The position numbers and the translations under genes were made by a program. Positions 17,683 through 29,701 of a stretch of 64,000 bases of DNA are shown here, in pieces. Within the stretch, counting starts at the first letter, position 1; the number at the start of each line of letters is the position of its first letter. The notes beneath the pieces were generated by a model. That model was not told the DNA's origin. It did no database searches and saw only the letters and a list, made by a program, of their open reading frames with translations. The stretch spans positions 37,004 through 101,003 of the forward strand of contig NZ_KI911335.1 of the NCBI RefSeq assembly GCF_000513995.1, written 5' to 3'. The stretch is from Pseudoxanthomonas sp. J35 (lineage in GTDB: Bacteria; Pseudomonadota; Gammaproteobacteria; Xanthomonadales; Xanthomonadaceae).

Positions 17683-18105
17683 TTAGTGACCCTTCTCTTT
17701 GGTGGCGACGAAGCCCACGTCGAGCATGCCCTGGTTCTGCGCGATCTTGGTGACGTCGTTGATGATGCGCATCTTCGTGGTCTTGTCGCCACGCAGATTG
17801 AGCTTGGGCTGCGGCGTCTGCTGGGCGACGCTGGAAAGACGCGACTCGATCACCTCGCGGGTGACCGGCTCGTCGTTCCAGAACAGCGAGCCATCCTCCT
17901 TCACCGAGATGGTGATGGGCATGACCCGCGGTTCGTCCTCATTCTTGGCGACGACGTCCGTTTCCGGCAGCTCGATCTTCACTTTGTGCTGCATCAGCGG
18001 CGCAGTGATGATGAAGATGATGAGCAGCACCAGCATCACATCCACGAGGGGCGTGACGTTGATGTCGGCCATTGGGCCGCCGCTGTTGTCGGAACTGAAG
18101 GCCAT
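17683..18105 (-). CDS. exbD1: ExbD biopolymer transport protein
   Basis: 140 residues: N-terminal [20 protein letters not shown] with the proton-carrying Asp in the single membrane helix, then a periplasmic domain ending GFVATKEKGH. It lies 41 bases downstream of exbB and 3 bases upstream of exbD2 in the same operon. As part of the ExbB-ExbD motor it couples proton flow to TonB movement. Confidence 0.94.
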   Translation of the reverse strand: MAFSSDNSGGPMADINVTPLVDVMLVLLIIFIITAPLMQHKVKIELPETDVVAKNEDEPRVMPITISVKEDGSLFWNDEPVTREVIESRLSSVAQQTPQPKLNLRGDKTTKMRIINDVTKIAQNQGMLDVGFVATKEKGH

Positions 18106-18146
18106 GCGGGCTCTCCGTTACTTGCCTGCGACTTCTGGGAACCGGC

Positions 18147-18902
18147 TCAGCGCACGCGCGAGCCGGTGGCGAAGAAGTCGTGCAGATCGTGAGCGAACGA
18201 GTCGAACTTGGCGATCGTGGCGCTGTTGATCTTGCTGAAGAAGTTGTAGGCGAACACGGCCGGGATCGCGACGAACAGGCCGATGGCGGTCATGATCAGC
18301 GCCTCGCCCACCGGGCCGGCGACGGCGTCGATCGAGGCCGAGCCGGTGGCACCGATCTTGATCAGCGCGCCGTAGATGCCCCACACGGTGCCCAGCAGGC
18401 CCACGAACGGAGCGGTCGCGCCGACGGTCGCCAGCAGGATCATGCCCGACTGCAGCTTGCTGCTCTCGCGGGTGACGGCCTGGCGCAGGGCGCGGTCGAC
18501 GAACTCGGAGCGGCTCAGCGACTCGCCCAGGCCGGTGCCGGCGCCTTCGGCGCGCTGGTGGTGCGCGGCGGCCTGCGCGGCGTCCAGGGCGATCTTCGAG
18601 AACGGCTCGCTACGCGGCTGCTCTTCCATCGCACGGATGGCTTCCTGGGCGTTCGGGGCATCCCAGAACGCGTTGATCACGCGGTCGGCGGCCGCCTTCA
18701 GGCGGGTGTTCCTGATGGCGTTGAAGATGGTCCAGTACCAGGACGCGGCCGACATCAGGACCAGGGTGAGGAGCACGATCCACGAGACGGCGAACTCGCC
18801 CGGATTGGCGACCATCTCGCTCAGCAGGTGGTCGAAGCCCATCTGCGTGAGGGCGGAGGCGTTGCCCCCGGCGGCGGCGGCGATGAAGAGTTCCTGCAGC
18901 AT
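18147..18902 (-). CDS. exbB: ExbB/TolQ-family motor protein
   Basis: 251 residues with three membrane segments (about 37-60, 150-172 and 195-220) in the order typical of MotA/TolQ/ExbB proteins. The conserved block TAPFVGLLGTVWGIYGAL is in the second helix region, and TAIGLFVAIPAVFAYN follows. It forms the pentameric stator around ExbD. It stands between tonB and exbD1, all on the minus strand with short gaps. Confidence 0.95.
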   Translation of the reverse strand: MLQELFIAAAAGGNASALTQMGFDHLLSEMVANPGEFAVSWIVLLTLVLMSAASWYWTIFNAIRNTRLKAAADRVINAFWDAPNAQEAIRAMEEQPRSEPFSKIALDAAQAAAHHQRAEGAGTGLGESLSRSEFVDRALRQAVTRESSKLQSGMILLATVGATAPFVGLLGTVWGIYGALIKIGATGSASIDAVAGPVGEALIMTAIGLFVAIPAVFAYNFFSKINSATIAKFDSFAHDLHDFFATGSRVR

Positions 18903-18982
18903 GACGCTTACCTTTGGTTTGTTTGGTGGAGAAGGAAGGCGGAAACGCTAGGCCCGGTTTCCGTCGGGGAAACAAACGGACA

Positions 18983-19654
18983 TCAACCCAGGGTGAAGTT
19001 CACCGGGACCCGAACGCGACCGGCCGCCTTCTGGCCGTTCACAGTCGCGGGATTGAAACGCCACTTGCGGGCGGCCTCCATGGCGGCGCGGTCCAGGTCA
19101 CGGTTGCGGCTGGACTTCTCGACCGACACGTTGGTCACGTTGCCGTTGGCGTCGACATCGATGACCAGGATGACCTCGCCCTCGATGCCGGCGCGCGCGG
19201 CGGCCGGCGGATAGCGCGGCGGATTCATGTTCTTCGACGAGATGTCGACGCTGGCGCCGATGTCGGCGACCGGGGCCGGCGGGGCCGGCGGAGCCGGCTC
19301 CTGGTACACGTCGGTCGGGCGCGGCTCGGCCACGTCGACCGGCGGGGCTTCCGGCGGCGGCGGAACCGGGGACGGCTTCGGCGGCGACAGCTCCTTGATC
19401 GGCGGCGGCGGCTTGTCCTGCGGCGGCGGCGGCGGCGGCGGCGGCGGGGGCGGCGGCGGGGCGTCGACCAGGGTGACGAGGACGTTGCGCTCTTCCTTGA
19501 CGTCGGCCTTGGGGGCGACGGCCGGGATCAGCAGCAGCATGAGCGCGGCCAGGTGCAGCGCGATGACGAACGCAATGCCGATGATGCGCGGCCAGCTGAG
19601 CCCGCGATCCTCGGTTTCTTCGTAGTTCCTGTGGACGACCAGTTGTTCAGCCAT
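18983..19654 (-). CDS. tonB: TonB energy-transducing protein
   Basis: 223 residues. A short cytoplasmic start and one membrane helix (about 23-45) precede a long Pro-rich spacer with 13 consecutive prolines (66-78) and a C-terminal TonB domain (RYPPAAARAGIEGEVILVID, ending PVNFTLG). It carries ExbB/ExbD energy across the periplasm to outer-membrane receptors. The ATG at 19654 gives a normal N-terminus; the in-frame upstream extension to 19747 is unlikely. First gene of tonB-exbB-exbD1-exbD2. Confidence 0.95.
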   Translation of the reverse strand: MAEQLVVHRNYEETEDRGLSWPRIIGIAFVIALHLAALMLLLIPAVAPKADVKEERNVLVTLVDAPPPPPPPPPPPPPQDKPPPPIKELSPPKPSPVPPPPEAPPVDVAEPRPTDVYQEPAPPAPPAPVADIGASVDISSKNMNPPRYPPAAARAGIEGEVILVIDVDANGNVTNVSVEKSSRNRDLDRAAMEAARKWRFNPATVNGQKAAGRVRVPVNFTLG

Positions 19655-19800
19655 GCGCCTAGTGACTCGGGTGTGGGGCCGGGCCTCGAGGAAAGCGTTT
19701 CCAGCAGAGGCCCAGGTTCTCGCGGGTGACACCGCATGAACCGCCAAGCATATACCAAATACCGCGTCCGGTGCCTAGGACGCGGCGCTTTTACGTTTTC

Positions 19801-20973
19801 TTACTTCAAGTTGATGATCTTGCGGGCGTCCTCGGGCTTCTTCACGCCCTTGGCCAGCGCCTGCTGGGCCGCCTGCTTGGCCTCGGCGACGCGGCCTTCC
19901 TGCCAGAGCACGCGGGCCAGGTTCAGGTAGGTCTCGCCGTCCTTGGACAGGGGGGCGGCCTTCTGCCAGGCCTCGATCGCCTGCGGGATCTGCTCGCTGT
20001 AGTAGTAGGACTGGGCCAGGGCCAGGTAGGTCTGGTAGTCCTGCTTCAGCACGCCCTTCTGCACGCCCTCGTTGATGACCGAGATGACGTCCTTCTCGCG
20101 GCCGTCCATGTTGGCGTAGGTCACGTACAGCTGGCGGTACTCGCGCTCCTCGGTGAGCTGGCCGGCGGCGCGCAGCTTCTCCATCACCTCGGCGGCCTTG
20201 TCCATGCGGTCGGCCTGGGCGTAGACGGTGGCGAGGTTGACCTGGGCCTTCTTGTCGGTCGGGTTCTTCGCCGCCAGCTGTTCGGCCAAGGCGATCGCCG
20301 CGTCGTTCTGGTCGGATTCGGCGTAGGACGCCATCAGCAGCTGGGTCCAGTTGTCCTTCGGCTCAGGCGAGGTCTCGATCGCCTGCTTCAGCACCGGGAT
20401 CGCTTCCTGGAAACGCTCCAGCTGGTACAGCACCTGGCCCTTCAGCGCGAGGTCTTCCGGCTTCTTCGACTGGGTTTCGGCCAGGTAACGGTCGAGGGTG
20501 GCCAGGCCTTCCTGCAGTTCGTCGTCGCCCAGCTGCAGCTGCGCGAGCATCAGCATCGACTGGTAGTGGCCGTTGTTGTCCAGGCCGCCGATTTCCAGCG
20601 CCTGCTTCAGGTAGGCCTTGGCCGCCGGGATGTCGTCGAGGTTGTACGCGGCCTGCGCGGCCAGCTGCGCGGCGACCGAGCGGTCGTATTCGTTGGCCAC
20701 GTCCAGCGCCAGTATCTCGTCGGCGAGGACGCGGGTCTGCTCGGCGTCGTCCTTGTTGTAGACGTCGATCAGCTTCTGCAGCTTCTTGCCGGCCTTGGCC
20801 GAAGCCTTGATGCCCGGTTCCTTGCGCGTGGCGTCCGGGAACATCACTTCCGACTTCTCGGACTTCTTCGAACGCGACGAGGTCGGTGCGGCGGCCGCGT
20901 CGGCGATCACCACGCCCCCGAGCGCGGCAGCGACGAACAGGGACAGGAGGGCTTGCTTGCTGCGGAATTTCAT
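19801..20973 (-). CDS. TPR-repeat periplasmic protein upstream of tonB
   Basis: 390 residues with a signal peptide (MKFRSKQALLSLFVAAALGG...AAA), so exported. From about residue 100 it consists of tetratricopeptide-like helical pairs (AAYNLDDIPAAKAYLKQALEIG, LYQLERFQEAIPVLKQAIE, LAQSYYYSEQIPQAIEAWQKA). It ends 146 bases before the tonB start in the same direction. TPR proteins linked to TonB systems (TtpC-like in Vibrio) assist energy transfer, so a TonB accessory role is plausible but inferred from location only. Confidence 0.8.
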   Translation of the reverse strand: MKFRSKQALLSLFVAAALGGVVIADAAAAPTSSRSKKSEKSEVMFPDATRKEPGIKASAKAGKKLQKLIDVYNKDDAEQTRVLADEILALDVANEYDRSVAAQLAAQAAYNLDDIPAAKAYLKQALEIGGLDNNGHYQSMLMLAQLQLGDDELQEGLATLDRYLAETQSKKPEDLALKGQVLYQLERFQEAIPVLKQAIETSPEPKDNWTQLLMASYAESDQNDAAIALAEQLAAKNPTDKKAQVNLATVYAQADRMDKAAEVMEKLRAAGQLTEEREYRQLYVTYANMDGREKDVISVINEGVQKGVLKQDYQTYLALAQSYYYSEQIPQAIEAWQKAAPLSKDGETYLNLARVLWQEGRVAEAKQAAQQALAKGVKKPEDARKIINLK

Positions 20974-21087
20974 TGGATCACCTCTTGCGGGCCGCCTGTA
21001 TTGCAGGCGGCGACGGAAACCGGGTCGGCAACGCTAACAGAACCGGCTTTCTTACGGAATGGCACAGGCTGCCAATTTTCCTGCGGC

Positions 21088-21897
21088 TTACGGACCGCAC
21101 TGTGGCGTACGGCCGGCGCGTCGCGCCTCCTGGGCGAGGGGCTGCAGCGCGGGCGCGCGCGCTTCCAGCGCACGGATGCGGTTCTGCGGATCCGGGTGCG
21201 TGGACAGCCATTCCGGCGAACGTCCGCCGCCGGAAGCCATCATGTTCTGCCACAGGTCCACGGCCTGGGCGGGATCGAAACCGGCCTGGGCCATCAGCCG
21301 CTGGCCGAGCTCGTCGGCCTCGCTTTCCTGGGTGCGCGAGAACGGCAGCAGCACGCCCAGCTGGGCCAGGATGCCGCCGCCCTGGGTGACCAGGTCGCTG
21401 CCGGTCTGCCCATAGCGGGCGCCGGCGAGCGCACCGATCACCGCCAGTCCGGTCGACGTCGCGGCCTGGCGCGAGACGCGTTCATTGGTGTGGCGGGCAT
21501 AGACGTGGCCGATCTCGTGGCCGATCACCGCCGCCAGCTGGTCCTGGTTCCTGGCCACCTTGAACATGCCGCTGTTCACGCCGACCTTGCCGCCGGGCAG
21601 CGCGAACGCATTGGGCGTGTCGTCGACGAACACCGCCGTTTCCCACGGCAGGTTGCGCCATTCGGGCGGCAGGTGCGGGACCAGGGCATCGACCACGCAC
21701 TGCACGTAGCGGCTCTGCTGGCCGCCCGTGGTCTGCTGCTTGCTCTTCATTTCGGCGAAGGCCTGCGCGCCCATCTGGTTGAGCTGGGCGTCCGAGTAGG
21801 CCATGTACTGGGTGCGGCCGGTCGGCGAAGTCGTGGTCGCGCACGCCGCGACGACGACCGCCATTGCCAACGCGAGCGCGGTCGGCTTCCAGTGCAT
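21088..21897 (-). CDS. M48-family zinc metalloprotease lipoprotein
   Basis: 269 residues. The N-terminus MHWKPTALALAMAVVVAAC is a lipoprotein signal with the acylated Cys in VAAC (C19). The zinc site HEIGH is in VIGHEIGHVYARH, with the downstream glutamate in SEADELG, both typical of the M48 LoiP/YcaL-type envelope peptidases that degrade misfolded outer-membrane proteins. It is convergent with nothing and sits in the same direction as the TPR and tonB genes. The precise substrate is unknown. Confidence 0.88.
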   Translation of the reverse strand: MHWKPTALALAMAVVVAACATTTSPTGRTQYMAYSDAQLNQMGAQAFAEMKSKQQTTGGQQSRYVQCVVDALVPHLPPEWRNLPWETAVFVDDTPNAFALPGGKVGVNSGMFKVARNQDQLAAVIGHEIGHVYARHTNERVSRQAATSTGLAVIGALAGARYGQTGSDLVTQGGGILAQLGVLLPFSRTQESEADELGQRLMAQAGFDPAQAVDLWQNMMASGGGRSPEWLSTHPDPQNRIRALEARAPALQPLAQEARRAGRTPQCGP

Positions 21898-21974
21898 GTG
21901 CAGGGCAACCCCCGTTCCGGTACCTGAAGGAAAGTGTCCGCGCTGGCGGCTTAACTTTTCGTCAAGCGGACCGG

Positions 21975-25284
<3,310 letters not shown>

Positions 25285-25303
25285 CTAAAGGAATCAACGG
25301 CTG

Positions 25304-25309
25304 ATTATA
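25304..25309 (-). promoter_or_regulatory. Consensus -10 box upstream of gyrB
   Basis: The minus strand reads TATAAT, a perfect -10, 70 bases before the gyrB ATG. No good -35 sits 16-18 bases further upstream. A strong -10 with a weak -35 is common at supercoiling-responsive gyrase promoters, but that is inference. Confidence 0.5.
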
Positions 25310-25341
25310 GCAGCCCACCCCCTTGACCTGACCGCCGGGAT

Positions 25342-26430
25342 TTACCCTGCGATCAGCCCCTGTTCCACGTGGAACACCTGGCAGGCCGCGGGCAGTTCAC
25401 GCAGCGCTTCGGGGACCTCCGTGGCTGTCACGAACAGCTGCACGCCAGGCTGTTCCAGCAGGAACTCGAGGGTCCGGCGCTGGTGTTCGCGGTCCAGTTC
25501 CGACGGCAGGTCGTCCAGCGCCATTACCGGCCAGTGGCCCTGGCGGGCGGCGTAGTCGGCCGCCTGCGCCAGCAGCAGCGACAGCGCGGCCAGCTTGGTC
25601 TGTCCGCGCGACAGCGCCTCGCGCCCCGGCAGCCCGGCCAGGCGCAGGCTCCAGTCGGCCCGGTGCGGGCCCACCCCGGTATGCCCGCTGGCCCGGTCGC
25701 GGTCGCGGGCCAGCAGCAGGGCGTCGGCCAGCGACAGCTCCTGGCGGCGCCAGCCGGCCTGGAATTCCAGCCCCAGCAACTCCGGGCCGGTGCTGAGCCG
25801 GCGCCCGATGGCCGCGGCCCTTGGCATCAGTTCGCCGAGGTAGCGCTCACGGAAGGCGGTCAGCACTTCCCCGCTCTCGGCCAGCTCGGCATCCCAGGCA
25901 TCGAGCTGGGCGTTGGAGCCGCCGGCCTTCAGCAGCGCATTGCGCTGCTTGAGCGCCCGCGCGTAACGCCGCCACAGGGACATGAAGTCGTGTTCCACGT
26001 GGAACAGGCCCCAGTCGAGGTAGCGGCGACGGTTATCCCCCCCCCCGGCGACCAGCGCATGGCTGCCGGGCTCGAAGGTCACCACCGCCAGGGCGGCACA
26101 GAGCTGGCCAAGGTGGGCGACATCGCGGCCGTCCAGGCGCCCGGTCCAGGCCTGCCCGGTATGGCGCAGGCCAGCGCGTCGTGGAACGCCGCCGCCAGTG
26201 CCCTCCTCCCACTCCACGAACACCTCGAGGGCCTCGGCGCCATCGCGGACCAGCCCGTCCCGGACACGCCCGCGGAAGCTGCGGCCATAGGCCATCAGGT
26301 GCAGGGCCTCGAGCACGCTGGTCTTGCCGGCGCCGTTGGCGCCGGTGATCAGGTTGAGGCCGGGTCCCGGGACCAGTTCCGCATGCTGGAACCGGCGCAG
26401 GTCGCCCATCACCAGCCGCGTCACCCGCAT
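25342..26430 (-). CDS. recF: DNA replication and repair protein RecF
   Basis: 362 residues. The Walker A motif GANGAGKTSVLEALHLM is near the N-terminus, the signature LSRGQTKLAALSLLLAQA is in the last third and Walker B is VMALDDLPSELD; together these form the SMC-like ATPase of RecF. It loads RecA at single-strand gaps with RecO and RecR. Two perfect parS palindromes are embedded in the coding sequence and specify matching FHVE tetrapeptides. It is placed between dnaN and gyrB as usual. Confidence 0.97.
   Translation of the reverse strand: MRVTRLVMGDLRRFQHAELVPGPGLNLITGANGAGKTSVLEALHLMAYGRSFRGRVRDGLVRDGAEALEVFVEWEEGTGGGVPRRAGLRHTGQAWTGRLDGRDVAHLGQLCAALAVVTFEPGSHALVAGGGDNRRRYLDWGLFHVEHDFMSLWRRYARALKQRNALLKAGGSNAQLDAWDAELAESGEVLTAFRERYLGELMPRAAAIGRRLSTGPELLGLEFQAGWRRQELSLADALLLARDRDRASGHTGVGPHRADWSLRLAGLPGREALSRGQTKLAALSLLLAQAADYAARQGHWPVMALDDLPSELDREHQRRTLEFLLEQPGVQLFVTATEVPEALRELPAACQVFHVEQGLIAG
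25361..25376. other. parS-like centromere site 1 (in the 3' end of recF)
   Basis: Perfect 16-bp palindrome TGTTCCACGTGGAACA. It matches the ParB-binding parS core GTTCCACGTGGAAC known from Pseudomonas. It lies within the last codons of recF, where it encodes the FHVE of QVFHVEQG. Confidence 0.8.
25991..26006. other. parS-like centromere site 2 (inside recF)
   Basis: Second perfect copy of TGTTCCACGTGGAACA, in the recF coding region where it again encodes FHVE (GLFHVEHD). It lies 630 bases from site 1. Confidence 0.8.
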
Positions 26431-26478
26431 CGGCCGGCCTCCAAAGTACGACGCCCGGCGAGGGCCGGGCGTCGTTCG

Positions 26479-26494
26479 GGTTCCACGTGGAACA
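26479..26494. other. parS-like centromere site 3 (recF-dnaN gap)
   Basis: GGTTCCACGTGGAACA has the full 14-bp core with one outer base changed. It lies in the short recF-dnaN intergenic space, outside any codon constraint. With sites 1 and 2 it gives three copies in about 1.1 kb next to oriC. Confidence 0.8.
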
Positions 26495-26515
26495 TGGACC
26501 GGTCCACGGCTGCGG

Positions 26516-27616
26516 TCAGAGGCGCAACGGCATCACCACGTGCCGGCAACGGCTGTTGCTGGCCTCGCGGACCAGGGCCGAGGAGTTGGCATCGCGCAGG
26601 GCCAGCACGACGTGCTCGTCGCGCAGCGCACCCAGCGCATCCAGCAGGTAGTTCACGTTGAAGCCGATGGCCAGGTTGTCAACCCTGGTGTCGGCCTCGA
26701 TCTCTTCCTGCGCCTCTTCCTGCTCCGGATTGTGCGAGCTGATCCGCAGCTGGCCCGGCGAAACCTCGACGCGGACGCCGCGGTACTTCTCGTTGGACAG
26801 GATCGCCGCACGCTGCAGGGCTGCACGCAGCACTTCGCGGTCCAGCTTGACCTCCTTTTCCGCGCCGATCGGGATCACCGCCTCGTAATCGGGGAAGCGG
26901 CCGTCGATCAGCTTCGAGGTAAAGGTCACGTCGTCGCGCTTCACCCGGATGTGGCTGCGGCCCAGTTCCAGCTCGAGCGCGCGGTCGCCGCCTTCCAGCA
27001 GGCGCTGCAGCTCGGTCACGCCCTTGCGTGGGACGATGATCTGGCGCTTGGCGCCGGAAGCGCCTTCCAGCGGGGCTTCGCACAGGGCCAGGCGGTGGCC
27101 GTCGGTGGCCACGCAACGCAGCAACTGGTCGCGCAGGTCGAACAGCAGGCCGTTGAGGTAGTAGCGCACGTCCTGCTGGGCCATCGCGAACGCGGTGCGT
27201 TCGATCAGTTCCTTCAGGCCGGCTTCCGGCACGCCGATGCGTTCGGTGGCTTCGACCTCGTCCACGGACGGGAAGTCGTTGGCCGGCAGCGTGGCCAGGG
27301 TGAAACGGCTGCGCCCGGCCTGCACGGTGACCTTGTCGCCGGACTGGCTCACGGTGACGCGGCTGCCGTCCGGCAGTGCACGCACGATTTCGAACAGCTT
27401 GCGCGCGGGGATCGTGGTCTCGCCGTCCTGCGCGTCATCGACCGCGGCACGGGCCACCATCTCCACTTCCAGGTCGGTGCCGGTCAGCGAGAGCTGGCCG
27501 CCCTGCACCTGCACCAGGAAATTGGCCAGGACCGGCAGGGTCTGACGCCTTTCGACGACGTTGACGACCTGGGCCAGGGGCTTGAGAAAGGCCTCGCGTT
27601 GCAGAGTGAAACGCAT
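26516..27616 (-). CDS. dnaN: DNA polymerase III beta sliding clamp
   Basis: 366 residues, the standard clamp length, with three similar domains. It starts MRFTLQREAFLKPLAQVVNV and ends SNSRCRHVVMPLRL, where VVMPLRL is the classical clamp terminus. It encircles DNA as a dimer and tethers polymerase III. It is separated from dnaA by the 291-base AT-richer oriC candidate region. Confidence 0.98.
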   Translation of the reverse strand: MRFTLQREAFLKPLAQVVNVVERRQTLPVLANFLVQVQGGQLSLTGTDLEVEMVARAAVDDAQDGETTIPARKLFEIVRALPDGSRVTVSQSGDKVTVQAGRSRFTLATLPANDFPSVDEVEATERIGVPEAGLKELIERTAFAMAQQDVRYYLNGLLFDLRDQLLRCVATDGHRLALCEAPLEGASGAKRQIIVPRKGVTELQRLLEGGDRALELELGRSHIRVKRDDVTFTSKLIDGRFPDYEAVIPIGAEKEVKLDREVLRAALQRAAILSNEKYRGVRVEVSPGQLRISSHNPEQEEAQEEIEADTRVDNLAIGFNVNYLLDALGALRDEHVVLALRDANSSALVREASNSRCRHVVMPLRL

Positions 27617-27907
27617 GGGAGTCCGTGCCTCTACGCTTTGAAGGAATGTGGAATAAATCTAAAAGAGGTGGTGCTGGAGTTGGTCCCGGCCTGTGGATAA
27701 CAGCACCAACTATTTGAAATAAAAGAAGTTTGTTTGAGGGTAAAGCCTGCGTGCAAGGCCGGTCGGGGCGGTGGGACAAGCTGTGGATGGTTTTGCGCAC
27801 CGCGTTTTGTCCCCGGTTTATCCCCAGCCCGTCCCCCTGCTCTCCACCGCGTATCCCGCCGCAAATCTACCGCACCTGCGGGAGCGCGTCGTGGCGCCCC
27901 CTTCCGC
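27617..27907. other. Probable replication origin oriC (dnaA-dnaN gap)
   Basis: A 291-base non-coding region between dnaA and dnaN. One perfect DnaA box is on the minus strand, TGTGGATAA at 27692-27700. Near-matches are TGTGGATGG (27782-27790) and TTATCCCCA (27818-27826). An AT-rich stretch at about 27650-27740 (runs such as TATTTGAAATAAAAGAAG) could serve as the unwinding element. Location between dnaA and dnaN fits the origin described for Xanthomonas. Two weaker boxes lie upstream of dnaA at 29360-29368 and 29371-29379. The exact origin boundaries are not determined. Confidence 0.75.
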
Positions 27908-29263
27908 CTACTCGCTCAGCTTGCGGATCAGCTTGTCCCAGTCCTCGCGCAGCTTGCCGTCGGTCTCCATCAGGCTGCGGATCTGCCGGCAGGCATGCAG
28001 CACGGTGGTGTGGTCGCGGCCGGCGAAGGCGTCGCCGATCTCCGGCAGCGAGTGCTCGGTCAGTTCCTTGGTCAGCGCCATGGCCACCTGGCGCGGGCGC
28101 GCCAGCGAGCGGGTGCGGCGCTTGGACAGCAGGTCCTTGACCTGCAGCCCGTAGTAGTCGGCCACGGTCTTCTGGATGTTGGGGATGCCGATGGCCTGCT
28201 GCTGCGCGCGCAGCAGGTCGCGCAGGGTCTCCTGGGCGAACTCGATGCTGATCGCGCGGCCGGTGAAGTTGGCGCGCGCGGCCAGCGTGTTGAGCGCACC
28301 TTCCAGGTCGCGCACGTTCGAGCGCATCTTCTTGGCCAGCAGGAAGGCGACCTCGTCCGGGATCTCGGCGCCGCGCTCGCGCGCCTTGGCCAGCACGATC
28401 GCCGCGCGGGTCTCGAAGTCCGGCGGGTCGATCGCCACCGACAGGCCCCAGGCCAGCCGTGACTTCAGCCGCGGCTCCAGGCCGTCGACCTCGCGTGGGT
28501 AGCGGTCGCAGGTCATGATGATCTGCTGGCGGCTGTCGAACAGCGCGTTGAAGGTGTGGAAGAACTCTTCCTGGGTGCGGTCCTTGCCGGCGAAGAACTG
28601 GATGTCGTCGATCAGCAGCGCGTCGATCTGCTGGAACTGGCGCTTGAACTGGTCGGCGGTCTTCTCCTGCAGCGAGCGGAAGAAGGCGTTGTAGAACTGC
28701 TCCGAACGCAGGTACAGCACGCGCGCGCCGGGGTTGAGGCGGCGCATCTCGTTGCCGGCGGCGAACATCAGGTGGGTCTTGCCCAGGCCGGTGCCGCCGT
28801 ACAGCAGCAGCGGGTTGTGGGCGCGGTCGCCCGGCTTCTGCGCCGCCTGCCAGGCCGCGGCGCGGCCGAGCTGGTTGGAACGGCCTTCGACGAAGTTCTC
28901 GAAGGTGTAGTGCGGGTCCAGGTTGCCGTTGAACGGCTCGGCCGGGGCCGGCGCCGGGCGGGCGCTGGCGGTGGCCAGCGCGGCCGGGGCGGGCTTCGGC
29001 GGTTCGGCCGCGCGCGGGCGCGAGCCGATCTCCAGGGCCACGTTCAGGCCGGCGAAGTGCCGGGCCAGCTCGCGGATCCGCGGCAGGTAGCGGTCGCGCA
29101 CCTGCTCGACGATAAAGGCGTTGGGGGCGTAGAGGACGACGCTGTCCGCGCGTTCCTCCGCCTGCAGGGGTTTGAGCCAGGTATGGACGTCTTCGGCCGG
29201 GAATTCGGCCTCCAGACGTTCCAGACAGCGGGGCCAGGCATCCATCGGAAAGGCAAAGCTCAT
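27908..29263 (-). CDS. dnaA: Chromosomal replication initiator DnaA
   Basis: 451 residues from the ATG at 29263 ([20 protein letters not shown]). A longer frame to 29356 adds a Pro/Ser-rich piece unlike DnaA and is rejected. Domain I is about 1-85, a Pro/Ala linker runs to about 115, and the AAA+ domain has Walker [10 protein letters not shown] and Walker [10 protein letters not shown]. The C-terminal DNA-binding domain carries the DnaA signature around [14 protein letters not shown]. It binds boxes in oriC and opens the duplex. It is divergent from rpmH. Confidence 0.98.
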   Translation of the reverse strand: MSFAFPMDAWPRCLERLEAEFPAEDVHTWLKPLQAEERADSVVLYAPNAFIVEQVRDRYLPRIRELARHFAGLNVALEIGSRPRAAEPPKPAPAALATASARPAPAPAEPFNGNLDPHYTFENFVEGRSNQLGRAAAWQAAQKPGDRAHNPLLLYGGTGLGKTHLMFAAGNEMRRLNPGARVLYLRSEQFYNAFFRSLQEKTADQFKRQFQQIDALLIDDIQFFAGKDRTQEEFFHTFNALFDSRQQIIMTCDRYPREVDGLEPRLKSRLAWGLSVAIDPPDFETRAAIVLAKARERGAEIPDEVAFLLAKKMRSNVRDLEGALNTLAARANFTGRAISIEFAQETLRDLLRAQQQAIGIPNIQKTVADYYGLQVKDLLSKRRTRSLARPRQVAMALTKELTEHSLPEIGDAFAGRDHTTVLHACRQIRSLMETDGKLREDWDKLIRKLSE

Positions 29264-29419
29264 GGGGCGGTCGCCGGTCGCCAGGGGCGCCACCGGGGAC
29301 CGGGAGGGTCGGGGAATCGGACTGGGCAGACTACCACCCGGACCGGCTTTTCCCAAGAATCATCCACAGGGCATCCACAGGCCCATTGACAGCCCGCGCG
29401 CCAGCAAGTGCCGCAAAGG

Positions 29420-29448
29420 TTGACCCGCGGCGGGGCCTCCCCTAGACT
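29420..29448 (+). promoter_or_regulatory. Promoter of rpmH
   Basis: TTGACC (29420-29425), exactly 17 bases, then TAGACT (29443-29448). This is a good sigma-70 promoter starting transcription about 30 bases before the rpmH ATG. The 223-base dnaA-rpmH gap also has two DnaA-box-like sequences at 29360-29379, so DnaA may touch both divergent promoters. Confidence 0.65.
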
Positions 29449-29486
29449 TTCCGGTTCTTTCGATCCGACTTCAGCCGAGTGCCACC

Positions 29487-29627
29487 ATGGCCACCAAGCG
29501 CACCTACCAGCCCAGCAACCTCAAGCGCAAGCGCGACCACGGTTTCCGTGCCCGCATGAAGACCGCCGACGGCCGCAAGGTCCTCGCGCGTCGCCGCGCC
29601 AAGGGCCGCAAGCGCCTCTGCGCCTGA
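29487..29627 (+). CDS. rpmH: 50S ribosomal protein L34
   Basis: A 46-residue, strongly basic protein, [20 protein letters not shown]... ending AKGRKRLCA, which is the textbook L34 sequence apart from its Cys-Ala end. It is part of the large ribosomal subunit. It is first in rpmH-rnpA-yidC-mnmE, with its own promoter at 29420-29448, and 74 bases separate its stop from rnpA. Confidence 0.97.
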   Translation: MATKRTYQPSNLKRKRDHGFRARMKTADGRKVLARRRAKGRKRLCA

Positions 29628-29701
29628 TCGCCTCCCGGCCCCGCCTGCCGCGTGCAGGCCTGCCTTCCGCAGACCGGGGCCGCCGCGATCCACAGCTCAC
29701 G

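Noticed and set aside
17679..17683. The two exbD genes as one frameshifted gene
   Set aside because: Both have complete, similar N-termini with the essential Asp and separate starts, so this is a true gene pair.
19772..19795. A hairpin (CCGCGTCC/GGACGCGG) between the TPR gene and tonB as a terminator
   Set aside because: Only a short T-poor tail follows on the minus strand, so terminator function is unproven and it was not listed.
29264..29356. An N-terminal extension of DnaA by 31 residues
   Set aside because: The extension is Pro/Ser/Arg-rich, unlike any DnaA N-terminus; the ATG at 29263 fits the family.
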